A stretch of 64,000 nt of DNA, taken from assembly GCA_019022495.1 (NCBI GenBank), contig JAFEKR010000007.1:2653961-2717960 (forward strand). Direction: 5' to 3'. This document shows, piece after piece, positions 53,992 through 64,000 of this stretch; position 1 is the first letter of the stretch; each line of letters begins with the position of its first letter. This DNA comes from Epichloe hybrida (taxonomy: Eukaryota > Ascomycota > Sordariomycetes > Hypocreales > Clavicipitaceae). The position numbers were made by a program, and so were the translations under genes. Below the pieces are notes generated by a model. The model was not told the DNA's origin, searched no databases, and was given only the letters and a program-made list of their open reading frames with translations.

Positions 53992-54804
53992 GTTAAAAAT
54001 AAGACCTATTTTTAGCCTTTTCTAGTTAAAGGACCTTTCTATTACTAGCTTGCATTGCAAGCCTAACAGCTGCACTGCAGCTGTTAACGGTCGCGAAGGT
54101 GGCTATCAATAGCTACGTCGCAGCTATTAACAGCTGCGACTAACCGTGTGGATGACTAATCTAAATCAATTATTAATTGTGAATTATTTAATTGCGTTAT
54201 AGCTACAAGCGTAGCCACAACCGCAGCGCCACTAGTAATTAGGTAAGCTAGGGTGACGTAAGTAGGTTACCCTATAGCTATCTTTAATAGCGATTTTCTC
54301 TTTAACTAGAGGTTATACAAAAGTCTTATATATAGTAAATTAAAGCTAGAAGATAAGGCTTTTATTTTATATAGGAATATTTTTTAGACTAAAATTTAGT
54401 GTATATAGGCTACTAGTTTGTATAGTAGTAAGTTGATTTTTTGGATTTTATATATAAATAAATTTTGCGGAAAATAAAAAGTGGCCTATAAGACCTCTTT
54501 AGCGGTCTAAATCCACTAATACAGTTAGTAAGTATTTAAGAGAAAGAAGATCTTTTTAATCTAGCTAGATAGCTAGGCCTCTTAATCTAATAGCTACATT
54601 GCCCGTATAACATCACTAAAATTAATTCTATTAGTATATAAGATATTATAAAAGTTAACTAGATTAAATTTAATTAGTTAATAACTGCCAAAACCTTCCG
54701 TTATGTTACGTTAAATATTTAACGTGGTGGCTCTATTAGTCCCTAACTATAGAAGCTACACTTATATAGCTATTGCCAGCTAGTAACTAGCTCCCTACAT
54801 TTCA
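53992..54804 (+). repeat. Putative 5' LTR (about 813 bp)
   Basis: Inferred from a TG start after the interrupted copia and a CA end just before a primer-binding-like sequence. It contains palindromes, including AACAGCTGCA-C-TGCAGCTGTT (54065-54085). No second copy is in the window, so confidence is limited. Confidence 0.4.
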
Positions 54805-54864
54805 GTAGGTTATGAGCCTAGACTATTACTATAAAATTCTTTCTAGTGCACTTTGCGTATAGTT

Positions 54865-55148
54865 ATAGAAGACTTCCCTTCTATAAAATAGGAAGGACCC
54901 GCGAGATAGAAGCTATTCCCTTCTATAAAAAAGGAATCATTATGGTTATAGAAGACTTCCCTTCTATAAAACAGGAAGCGCATAAGCAATATAGAAGCTT
55001 TCCCTTCTATAAAAAGGAAGTTTAGTAAGAATAGAAGCTTTTCCCTTCTATAAAAAGGAAGTTTAGCGTGGATAGAAGCTTTTCCCTTCTATAAAAAGGA
55101 ATTTAAGTATAATTAGAAGACTTCCCTTCTATAAAATTAGAAGATGGA
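54865..55148 (+). repeat. Seven-copy hairpin tandem repeat (period 40-43 bp)
   Basis: Units start at 54865, 54906, 54948, 54991, 55031, 55072 and 55112. Each has ATAGAAG (copy 7 has ATTAGAAG), a 6-7 nt pyrimidine-rich spacer, then CTTCTAT, giving a stem of up to 7 bp. Each is followed by an A run and usually GGAA(G). The stem halves are conserved while the tail of each unit varies. The last unit runs into the ATG of gag at 55144. Confidence 0.9.
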
Positions 55149-56457
55149 TACTAATTAACAAGATTAGGGGTCTTCTACCCCTAATCTTAGTGCGCAAGAG
55201 GTTCTAAATAACTAGCTAAAAGAGTAGGTTATTAAGTAACAAGATGCTATCAATCTATTATTACAGAAGCTAGAGGCTCTAACTATAGCTGTTAATAATA
55301 GAGGCATGGAGGGTGTGGAAGCTACTAAGCCCGCTAGTTAGCAGCAAGTTTAGCAGCCTATTTAGCAAGATAAGGCACCTGAATCTAGCTCTGTATAAGC
55401 TGCCTTTAATAATTTGATTATTAAGGAATTTAATAAGAGGGTTTATAGCTTCCCTAAGACTGCTAAGCTTAAAGGAGCTAAAAATTTCGATTAATAGAAA
55501 CAAGCCCTAGCTATCCAATTTAGAGCTTTAGGTATGCCTAATTTTCTAGATAATCCGGATATTTCTAGGGTGCTAGGGGACGCTAACTAAGCTATTATCC
55601 TTATGTTACTAAGGGATAGTTATACGGAAGGCCCCTAAGCCACTATAACTTAGCAAAAATCACCTGAAGAAGCCTATAATTTACTTATACAGTAGTATTC
55701 ACATAGCGTTAAAATCCAGAGGGAGTCCCTGTATTCTAAATTTCATAACCTGAATTTTCATGGTTATAAGGGGACTTTAGAAGCCTTTAATGTAGTTTTT
55801 AATAATCTACTAGCTAGATTATCGATTTTAGGGGTCCTAATTAATCCTATAGATTAGGTTAATTAATATCTTTAATCCCTAAAATCAACCTTCCCTTAGT
55901 GGGCTAAGAGGTAACGATTTAGCATGCGTACGAATAGGGCTATAGGGGCTCCCCTAGATGCCCTAAATCTTCAGTTTTTGATAGCAGACCTTCTAGCTAA
56001 ACAGAGGGATAAATCATCTACGGTATCCAAAGCCCTAAATTATAGGGCTAAAGACCTAGAAAAGGGTGCTAAAGACAAGGAAAAGGCCCCTAAAGGTTAG
56101 AAAAAGAAGAAAGAAAGCTCTAAAGAAAATAAGGGCTCTTCTAATTCTAATAAGAAATAAAAGAAATAAAAGGGTCAAAAATCAGATAAAAAGGATAATA
56201 AAGAGCCTACAGAGGGTTCTTTTATGCTAGGAAATTACAACCTTTCTAACGGAGCCCTTGATCCGTATAAGAAACCTAGTAATTACAAGACTAGATATAA
56301 GAGCTCTAGCGATAGTAGCTCTAATTCTAGCTCTAGTGATTTGGATGATAATGAAAAACAAGAAATTAATTCCTTAAATGGTTTTAATTATTACAGTAAA
56401 GACATAAAAAAGGCCCTATTATATAATCAGAGTATTGCACTAAAACGTGTAGTGTAG
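55144..56457 (+). pseudogene. Retrotransposon gag, full-length frame interrupted only by stops
   Basis: A single frame of 437 codons from ATG 55144 to TAG 56455-56457 with no frameshift. About two dozen in-frame stops occur, nearly all TAG/TAA where Gln or Trp fits (for example in PAS-stop-QQV-stop-QPI-stop-QDK). Conserved-looking stretches are VYSFPKTAKLKGAKNFD, KQALAIQFRALGMPNFLDNP, and YSKFHNLNFHGYKGTLEAFN, typical of a copia-like gag core. The C-terminal third is Lys/Ser-rich (DLEKGAKDKEKAPKG, SSSDSSSNSSSSDLDDNEKQ). The last 77 codons from 56224 are still open. No zinc knuckle is visible before the break. Confidence 0.75.
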
Positions 56458-56600
56458 TGTAGTATTTGTAGTGTAGTGTAATAACTACACTACAAACTAC
56501 AGTACACTACACTAACTACAAAAAAAAAACTACAATACATTACACTATAAATTTTTTTTCCTAAACTACACTAACTACAAACACTATAAATGTAGTATTA
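56447..56600. repeat. GTAGTGTAGT/ACTACACTAC arrays, left cluster
   Basis: Runs of GTGTAGTGTAGTGTAG are followed by their complement (AACTACACTACAAACTACAG ...), separated by A and T runs, so the cluster can fold on itself. Its inner part (about 56525-56590) resembles the reverse complement of about 63700-63790. It abuts the end of the gag frame. Confidence 0.85.
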
Positions 56601-56668
56601 GACTTTTTATTAGTTATTAGTATTTATAAGGTTAAAAGAAAGCTAGTTATATAAAAGCTTTTATTATT
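56597..56668 (+). repeat. Direct repeat, copy 1 (pairs with 63909-64000)
   Basis: TGTAGTATTAGAC ... TTATAAGGTTAAAAGAAAGC, TAGTTATATAAAAGCTTTT. The same order of blocks recurs at the window end with small insertions and TG/TA differences. Confidence 0.75.
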
Positions 56669-57580
56669 ACCTATTTTATTAAATTAGTTATAGAATTTAT
56701 AATATTATATTATTTTTATAATTTTATTATAACTAAGTAAGGTTATATATAATATTATACTTTTTTAATAATACTATTTAACTTAATACTTTATTTCCCT
56801 AATATAACTTAAAGAAAAACCTTCTTATTATATTATTTACTATTTCTATAAATTATTTTATATTTCTATAAATTATTATTATTACTTATTTTAAAAAAAC
56901 TATAAAAAAAACTACTAGTAATGTAAGGGCTTAGGCTTTGCCTAAGCATTGTTTGTATAGTAGTTAGAGAGAGGAGTGGTAGAAGCAGTTAGGGTAAGGA
57001 AAGGAGGCTTATATAAGTAGCTAAGGGGGTATAAAGGGTACTACTAGGGATAGTCTCTTACCCTTTCTCCTTTCTCCTTAAGTCTCTTAATACTATATTA
57101 ATGCCTTATTATAATTACCTAAGGGCTAGTCTATAATAATTAAGAGACTTCCTTTAGTCCTTTTTAATAACTACTAAAAGATATAATAGAAACACTAATA
57201 GATATATTAATAAATATAGTAAACATGCTTTAACTATAAGACTAACCTAGCTAGGGGATAATAACTCCCCTATCTAATACTATAGTATTACTAGTAGCTT
57301 AATAAGCCTAATTTAAGACACTTTAACTTATACTTAATAAGTAAATAGTAAAACTTATATACCTTTAATAATAAGTAGCTATAAACACTATAGGACCCTT
57401 AACCTAATTACCTATTATAGCCTAGCCTAATACCCTAATAGTAAACCTTACTTTACCTCTTACCTTTAACTTAGTCTTAACTATACCTAAGGTAAAATAA
57501 AAACCTATCCCTATAGGTAACCTATATAATAGTAATAAGGCCTTATTTATTATATAGAGGTTCCTAATAGAATATAAGCT
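56669..57580. other. AT-rich stretch with a possible gypsy LTR
   Basis: No coding remnant is recognised. From about 56930 the sequence looks LTR-like: TGTAAGGGC, the inverted repeat GCTTAGGC-TTT-GCCTAAGC, a TATATAAG box near 57011 and pyrimidine-rich CCCTTTCTCCTTTCTCC near 57061-57077. A partial match (GTAAGGG ... TAAGCA ... TTGTTTGTA) occurs near 63650-63720, but I could not align a full second LTR. Confidence 0.4.
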
Positions 57581-58247
57581 ATAGGTAAATAGGGACTTTA
57601 TTAAAACTAATAAGAATAAGTAAATATTTATTTACTAGAACTTATTCTCTAAAGTCTAGTCCTAGGTAGCTACTTTCTTTAAATAAGGTAGTATTTATAA
57701 TTTTAACCTAGCTAAATTCCTAGAATACCTTAAGTCTATATTCTTTAATTTATATAAGTAAGAAATAGCCCTTATAGAACTTAACTAAATAAAATAGGGC
57801 TTAGGGGAGCTATTTTCTATATTTTTTATTTACTTTATAAAGAAGCTCTTATTAGTAAGAGGGGATTATTAAGGGGATAATATAAAGCTAGTAAAGCTTT
57901 AATAAGCGCTTAATAAGTATTTAAGAGAAATTAGCATAAGCTAGGGTATTAGCTAGAGTATATAGTATATAGCTATTATATAGTATTATAAGATTATAGT
58001 TAATATTAAGGCCCTTACTATAGAGAATAAGTACTAGTCCTAATATAAACTATAGCTAGCTAAACTTATACCTTAGACTAATTATAAGGGTAATATACTA
58101 ATAACTAGGGTATATATAATAAGGACTTAATTAGGAAAATAGAATAGGCTAGTTAAGAAGGAAAAGGGTCTAAAGCTAGCTATAAATATATAATAGGCTA
58201 AATAAGTATTAGAAGTAAAGTTAGCTAAATACTATTAGGAGAGATAT

Positions 58248-58289
58248 TACTTATAATATAAATCTAAGGACTACTATATTTAGGAGTGT
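58248..58289 (+). pseudogene. Gag zinc-knuckle remnant of the chromodomain gypsy
   Basis: Y-L-stop-Y-K-S-K-D-Y-Y-I-stop-E-C. The spacing equals CX2CX4HX4C, with Tyr at the first three ligands and the last Cys intact. It fixes the coding strand as plus. Confidence 0.55.
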
Positions 58290-59677
58290 ACCTTCCTCCT
58301 ACCCTATCCCCTATAGGTTAGTATTAACTTATATAGAGTAAATAAGGAAAGCGTAAATAAGGAGGTAAATATTCCCCTTATAGAAAATAAGTAGCCCCTA
58401 AGTAAAGTCTTATATAAGGGTAAGGAGGCTAACTATATACTATAATATAGGATAACTATTTAAGCTATATAGAGTTAAAGTAAGATATAGTATAATATAT
58501 AGACTAACTACTATTTTTAATTCCTATACTCTTTAATATATATTATTATATTAATATCTAGATTAATTATAGTTATAATTATTATAGTGCTATAAGTAAG
58601 TTAGTAGTAAAATAGTTTAGCCTAAAGCTTATATAGTTACTAAAGAGAAAGTGTATTTAGACTATAGTAAAAATAAAAAAAAGGGGAAAGAGAGTATAGG
58701 AAAATACCTCCTTAATTACCTATATAGTACGCACTAGAATAGATATTAATAGCTAGAAGTTATTAGTATATTTATATATTATCCTAGGCCTTATATAAGA
58801 CATTATACTTAGGATACTATAGCTAGAATATTATAATATAGTTATTTATATAGTAAAATAGTAATTAGTTATTAGAGTAGTAAAGGGCTTATATATCTTT
58901 AAAGCCTTTGCGTATAGGGTGAAGACTCTAGTATAAGGGATTATTAAGTTCTTATATACTATAGAAGCGCGCTAGGTATACTATAGGAGGGACACTTCTA
59001 TAATGTTTCTTACTATAAGCCTTAGGGAGATAATAATAGTACTATAGATTATAGTGCCTAAGATAAAACCTAATAGCCTAAATATATTAATATTACTTAA
59101 GGAGTTAGCTAACTTTATAGACCTTTTTAATAAGGCTAGAGCTAATAGCTTACCTCCTTATTAGGGGTCCCTTAATTACTATATATACTTACATAAGAAT
59201 TAGGATAAGTCTAAACTAACACTCCCTTAGGGACTACTATATAATATACTAAGGGACTAGCTTCTAAAGGTTAAATACTAGATTATAGACTTAATAGATA
59301 AGGGTTAGATCTATACTAGCTTATTATTAGCTATAGCTCTAGTCTTTTTTATTAAAAAGGCTAATAGGGGTTAGTGTTTTTATATAAACTACTACGCTCT
59401 TAATAAGATAATAGTATAGGATTACTATTCTCTCCTATTAATTAAGGAAACACTCTATTCCTTATCCTAAGCACACTAGTTTATAAAGGTAAATATTTAT
59501 ATAGTGTTTTATAAGCTATAGATTACTAAGGGCTAGGAGCACTTAATAGCATTTTAAACTAAGTTTAAGCTATTTAAGTAGCTAGTTTACCCCTTTAGCT
59601 TAGCTAGCACACTGGTAATATTCTAATATTATATTAATAAGTCCTTAGGGGATATATTAGGGGATTTTATTATAGTA

Positions 59678-59689
59678 TACTTAGATAAT
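59678..59689 (+). pseudogene. Reverse transcriptase active-site remnant of the chromodomain gypsy
   Basis: The frame reads DFIIVYLDNILVYLEG; gypsy elements have YLDD here. One G-to-A change removes the second catalytic Asp. Confidence 0.8.
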
Positions 59690-61947
59690 ATCTTAGTTTA
59701 CTTAGAGGGATTAAGGAAAGACTATATAGCTAAGGTTTAGGTAATATTAGGCTACCTAAGGGCTATAGGGTTATACTTAGACCTTAATAAGTCTATATTT
59801 ATAGTAAAGGAGGTTTAATACCTAGGATATATTATTATAGTAAGATATTCTATTTATCTAGATTTAGCAAAGGTTATAGCTATTAGGGAATAGGTAGCCC
59901 TAATAAAACTTTAGGGGGTTTATAGCTTCCTAAGGTTTACTAACTTTTACTATAACTTTATTAGTAACTTTTTAGAACTAGTAGCATTGCTAATATAATT
60001 AACTAAGAGAAATGTCCCTTTTTAATAAGGGCCTAAAGAGAATAATACCTTTAATAAGTTAAAAGATACCTTTATTATATACCTAATACTAGTATAATAG
60101 GATCTAGATTTCCTTATAGTAGTAAAAGCTAATTATTTAGGAATAGCTATTAGAGAATACCTTTTCTAATAAGGCTAGGATAGTATTATATACCTAGTTA
60201 CTTACTACTTTACTAGCCTTATATCCTTATAAAAAAACTATATAATTTATAATAAGAAATTATTAGCTATTATCTTATGCCTTAAGGCATAGTTAGCTAA
60301 GCTATAAGGCGTTTCTAGTCTATTTATAATTTATATAGACTATAAGAACTTAGAGTACTTTATAACTCCCTAGTTAATATTAGAATAGTAAGCTTAATAA
60401 GTAAACACACTTATATTATTTAATTTTTACCTCTAGTATAAACCTAATATATAAGTATAGTAGCCTAATGCTCTTTCTTAAAGGGAGTAAGACTAGGAAG
60501 GGGTAACCTCTAGAATAGGATATATTCTATAACCTATTACTATTATATAACTCTTACTAATACTAGATAAATAGTAAGATAATAGTAATATAGCACTATT
60601 ACTAGCTAGTAAGGTTCTCTTTACTACTAAATACCTTTAGACCTTATAGGACTAGGCTATTATCTTTAACCTTATATATAGTATTTAATTAAGGGCTATT
60701 TAGAAAAGGGCCTAAAGGTTTTTTATTAAGGTACTTATAAGGGAGTAAGTAGTAAATTATTCTTTAAGCGCTTATAAGGCACTTTAGTTTAGGGGCTATA
60801 CCTAGGTCCTAGCTTAGGAGCCTTTTATAATAACTCTAATATAGTAATACTATAATTTACTAGTAATAAGGCACCTAGGCTATAATACCACATTCTAAAT
60901 CTTATAATAGTAGTTTTACTAGGATAGGATATTATAAGATATTACTAGGTTTGTTTATAACTATTACTACTATAGTAATTATAAGAGCTATTAATATTAC
61001 TAAGGCTTACTAAAGCCTTTACTTATCCCTAACTAGTTCTAGTTATAAATCTTTATTAACTTTATAATAAACTTACTAGCACTATCCCTAGAAAAACTAT
61101 AATACCTAATAGTTATTATAGATTAACTCTCTAAATTTATCTAGCTTAAGGCTATAACTTCTATAGGAGCTAAGGAATATATAAAGAGGTTTAAAATAGT
61201 TTAGTAGTGGTTTAAGGGGTTTCCTTAATTAATTATTATAGATTATAGCTTAGATTAGTTAGGAAAGTTTTAGATAATATTATGCTCCCTAGTTAGGATT
61301 AATTAGTTACTTTTTATATTATATTACCTATAGACTAATAGTAATACTAAGTAAGTAAACTAAGAGGTATAGGTAATACTATATATTATAGTCTTTTTCT
61401 TATAGTTTAACTAGCTAGAATATCTAGCTACTTACTAGCTTATAATTAATAATAGGCTATCTTTTATAATAGGAGTTAGCTTAAATAAGCTACTATATAG
61501 CTATAATCTAAAGCTAGTCTAATTACTACTAGATATATTTACCTCTATAATAACACTAAAGGGGTAAGTAATATGGTTTCTTAAGTACCTCTAGGAGGGT
61601 ACTTATCTAGTATAAGCTATAATAGCCTATATATAATAAAGGTAGTAAAATACTATATTTACTTTATATTAGCTAGTAAAATAGTTTTAGGTTAGAGATA
61701 AGGTATAGCTTTTACTTAAAAATATTAAAACTAATTACCTCTTATAGAAACTTAATTAAGTAGTAGTAAAGTATATAGTTATAAAAGTCCTAATATTACT
61801 TATAGTATAGCTTAATATCCTAAGAGGTATTTACCTAGTATTTTATATAAACCTTATTAAATACACTATAGAGAACTCTTTCCCTAGTTAAAAGCTCTAA
61901 GACTTTTATCTAAAACTAAAATAAGTCCTAGTAAAGGGTAATAATAA

Positions 61948-62110
61948 ACTTATTAAGGAATATTAAGTTAAGTAAATCCTAGTAGCTTAAAATGCCTTAG
62001 GCTAGAGGAAGAGATATAATATACTTATTAAGTAAGTAAGCTATATATAGCCTATATAAGAACTATTAGAGAATATAGTATAAATATAAGCCCTTAATAA
62101 GTTTAAGGTA
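61948..62110 (+). pseudogene. Chromodomain remnant of the gypsy integrase
   Basis: Located after the integrase, the frame reads EY-stop-VK-stop-ILVAQNALG, then YNILIK-stop-VSYI, ELLENIV and ALNKFKVK. The spacing of these blocks resembles the chromodomain of fungal chromoviruses, which directs integration towards heterochromatin in characterised elements. Trp positions are now stops. Confidence 0.55.
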
Positions 62111-62470
62111 AAATAAGGAGATATATAATATAATAATAGACTAAGTTAATTTTAGAAAACTTATTTACTTATAAAGACTCCTATATATATCTAAGATACT
62201 AATATATTATAGTTTACTACTATTACTTAAAGGGAATAATTATTCTCTAAGTCTTTATTTAAATTAATAGGAGAGTTTATATAGGTATATATTACCTCTA
62301 TTTAGAGTTAGTGCTTTACTAATATAGCTATAGTATATTTACCTAGTAAGGGTTATAGTATAAAGAGTTATTTACTAAGGATATAACCTAAGTTTTAGAT
62401 AGTATAAGTAAGGTTAGTATATAAAGTATATATAAGTAAAGGTATAACTAAAGCATAAGGGGGGGGATAG

Positions 62471-63690
62471 TAAGTAAGGATAGTAATTCTAGTAAGATAA
62501 GGAATATTATTTCTAGCTAGAGATTAGCTAGCTTTAGGGTTTCTAAGGGTATATTTAAGAGGAAAACTAGCTAACTTTAACTTAAAGAGAAAATAAGTAA
62601 GCTACTAGTAATAATAAGAAAGGAAGTTATTACCTAACTTAGTAATTTAATAATAGTATTAGTTCTTACTATAATAATAGGGGGTAAGCGCCTAGATAAG
62701 GGTAGTAAACTATTTATATATTTCTTTATATATAGTATTTAGGCTACTAATAACCTATTGGTTTTACTAGAATAAAATACTAGTAACTTATTACATAGAC
62801 TATACTATACTATAACTAGCTAAAGGGCTAGCGCTAATAAAGGGGATAATATTAAGGCTAGTTATATTTATTATAGGGGTATCTATAGCTAGAGATACCC
62901 TAAGAGCTAAGCGTATAGAAGCTAGGTTAAATTATACTTAGCTAAGGAGAGCGTTCTAGTAACTAATAAGATAGTAATATCTTTATAATAAAATAAGTAT
63001 CTTTTTCTTTATAGTTATAGTCTTAAGGACTCTAGGCTTAATAATATATATACCTATAGTAATTTTAGTCTTAAGATTCTTAAGGGTATATTAAAGTTAT
63101 AGGTTAGTAAATAAAAGCCTAGTATACTATATATAAGTAATATAATATTACTAATAAGAAAAATATAACTCCTTACTTTAAGGTAAATAATAGTTTAAGA
63201 CACTAGTAATAAGAGCTTATTTAATATAAGAACTATAAGGATACTAAACTAATTTAGGTATAGTATACTATTTATTATTAGAGTTTCCCTCTATAAGGTA
63301 CTTACTAATAAAATAGGATATTAGTATAATAAGAGTAGCTACTCCTATAGTTACTAAAGCTATAGGAGTAAAGGTATTAGTTTAGTATTAAGGTATTTTA
63401 GTAAAGGAAATAATTATTTAGAAAAAGAGAACTAATAGGATAATAAGGAAAGCATAATAAGATTATAATAATAAAGGGATAGTATTATATAAAGGGGAAA
63501 GTAAGATAAGTATAAGCTAAAGTAAGATATTTATAGTAAAAGTTATACTTATATTAGGTATACTATAAATAGGTAAGGGTAAGGTAATTATTTATAATAA
63601 ATAACCTATTAGTAAGGTAAATATATTACATACACTATAAAATAACACCTAGAAGTAAGGGGGTTATTATAATAGATAATAAGGTAGTAA
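62471..63690. other. Unidentified RIP-degenerated stretch
   Basis: AT-rich and CA/TG-poor like its neighbours. Plus-strand frames from about 62860 to 63600 have few stops other than TAG/TAA that could derive from Gln or Trp codons, so it was probably coding, but I recognise no domain. A run AAGTAAGGGGG near 63653-63663 could be a polypurine tract next to an LTR start. Confidence 0.4.
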
Positions 63691-63693
63691 GCA

Positions 63694-63908
63694 GAGTATT
63701 GTTTGTAGTGTAGTTAGTGTAGTTTTTAGGAAAAATTTGTATTTGTAGTGTAGGTTTTTTTTTCTTGTAGTTAATGTATTGTAGTTTTTTTTTTTATAGT
63801 TAGTGTAGTGTAGTTTTTTTTTTTTGTAGTGTAGTGTATTGTAGTTTTTTTTTGCTTATAGTGTAGTGTAGTTAGTGTAGTTACTAACTACACTAACTAC
63901 AAAAACTA
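63694..63908. repeat. GTAGTGTAGT arrays, right cluster
   Basis: Repeated GTAGTGTAGT/GTTAGTGTAG units are separated by T runs of 8-12, ending in an inverted pair (GTTAGTGTAGTTACTAACTACACTAACTAC) that can form a hairpin. Much of it is the reverse complement of the left cluster at 56447-56600. Confidence 0.85.
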
Positions 63909-64000
63909 CAAATGTAGTGTTAGTAAAAAAAAAAGTGGGCTTTTTTATTATATAAGGTTATTATAAGGATTAAAAGAAGGCTAGTTATATAGAAGCTTTT
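63909..64000 (+). repeat. Direct repeat, copy 2, cut by the window end
   Basis: TGTAGTGTTAG ... TTATAAGGATTAAAAGAAGG, CTAGTTATATAGAAGCTTTT matches 56597-56668, with an extra A run and GTGGGC. It suggests that a second unit of the same repeat starts here and continues beyond the window. Confidence 0.75.

Larger units (their letters stand above)
53992..56457 (+). mobile_element. LTR retrotransposon, 5' half, with hairpin-repeat leader and gag
   Basis: It begins where the minus-strand copia is interrupted. A likely 5' LTR spans about 53992-54804 (TGTTAAAA ... ACATTTCA), followed by GTAGGTTATGAGCC, a plausible primer-binding site. Then come a seven-unit hairpin array (54865-55148) and a gag frame (55144-56457). 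Mutation is lighter than in the other elements: many CA and TG dinucleotides remain in the LTR and gag. The element is broken at about 56447-56457 by GTAGTGTAGT arrays; no pol of this element is recognised in the window. Confidence 0.65.
57580..62470 (+). mobile_element. RIP-degenerated chromodomain Ty3/gypsy retrotransposon
   Basis: Plus-strand remnants in gypsy order. Gag has a knuckle remnant (58248-58289; CX2CX4HX4C spacing with Tyr at three metal positions). RT runs over about 59100-59700 and includes VFFIKKANRG and YLDNILVY, the Asp pair now Asp-Asn at 59678-59689. RNase H follows. Integrase (about 60960-61350) reads GLLKPLLIPN and LSKFI-stop-LKAITSIGAKEY. A C-terminal chromodomain-like segment (about 61948-62110) reads ILVAQNALG ... 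YNILIK ... ELLENIV. A polypurine-like AAGGGGGGGG run is at about 62459-62467. Dense stops and TA excess indicate heavy RIP. Confidence 0.8.

Noticed and set aside
54865..55148. CRISPR array
   Set aside because: Eukaryotic retroelement context; the repeats are near-contiguous with short variable tails rather than constant repeats with uniform unique spacers.
55279..55503. 74-codon minus-strand frame
   Set aside because: Shadow of the plus-strand gag frame.
56930..57120. Confirmed 5' LTR of the chromodomain gypsy
   Set aside because: It looks LTR-like, but no full second copy could be aligned downstream; only a partial match near 63650-63720, so it is left as a possibility.

Overview
This is nuclear DNA of a filamentous ascomycete, most likely a sordariomycete and perhaps Hypocreales (the order is inference). 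The evidence is short spliceosomal introns with GTACGT/GTAAGT/GTGAGT donors and CTAAT-like branch sites, a filamentous-fungal giant involucrin-repeat protein, a fungal P450, and transposons destroyed by CpA-to-TpA mutation typical of repeat-induced point mutation (RIP).

Two compartments meet in the window. Positions 1-36458 are normal-GC genic DNA with five supported genes, all on the minus strand. They are a 5556-residue intronless involucrin-repeat protein (833-17503), a membrane P450 with one intron and a single-base frameshift (18248-20004), a small secreted protein of unknown function (21442-21960), a four-exon RING-H2-like protein (23545-25808), and the anaphase-promoting complex cullin subunit APC2 (31655-34267). 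No pathway or operon links them. The spacers are long (5.8 kb between the RING gene and apc2) and hold microsatellites, homopolymers, a 10-bp minisatellite and a recurrent TACGGAGTA motif, but no convincing further genes.

Positions 36463-64000 are almost entirely dead retrotransposons with extreme TpA excess and almost no CpA or TpG. The first block is a plus-strand Ty3/gypsy element (36463-52031; 117-bp LTRs, GACT target duplication) interrupted by a minus-strand Ty1/copia element (40779-47608; 290-bp LTRs, ATTAG target duplication). A normal-GC island of about 640 bp follows. A second nest then runs to the window end: the 3' part of another minus-strand copia (52676-53991), a plus-strand LTR element with a seven-unit hairpin array directly upstream of its gag (53992-56457), a plus-strand chromodomain gypsy (about 56930-62470), an unidentified decayed stretch, and GTAGTGTAGT-type arrays near 56.5 kb and at 63.7-64.0 kb.

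The most interesting signal is in the LTR pairs. In both complete elements the RIP-type differences are polar: the inner half of each LTR is mutated and the outer half is spared, so the two LTRs of an element are mirror-image mosaics. The hairpin array abutting a gag start and the GTAGTGTAGT arrays are the next most unusual structures.
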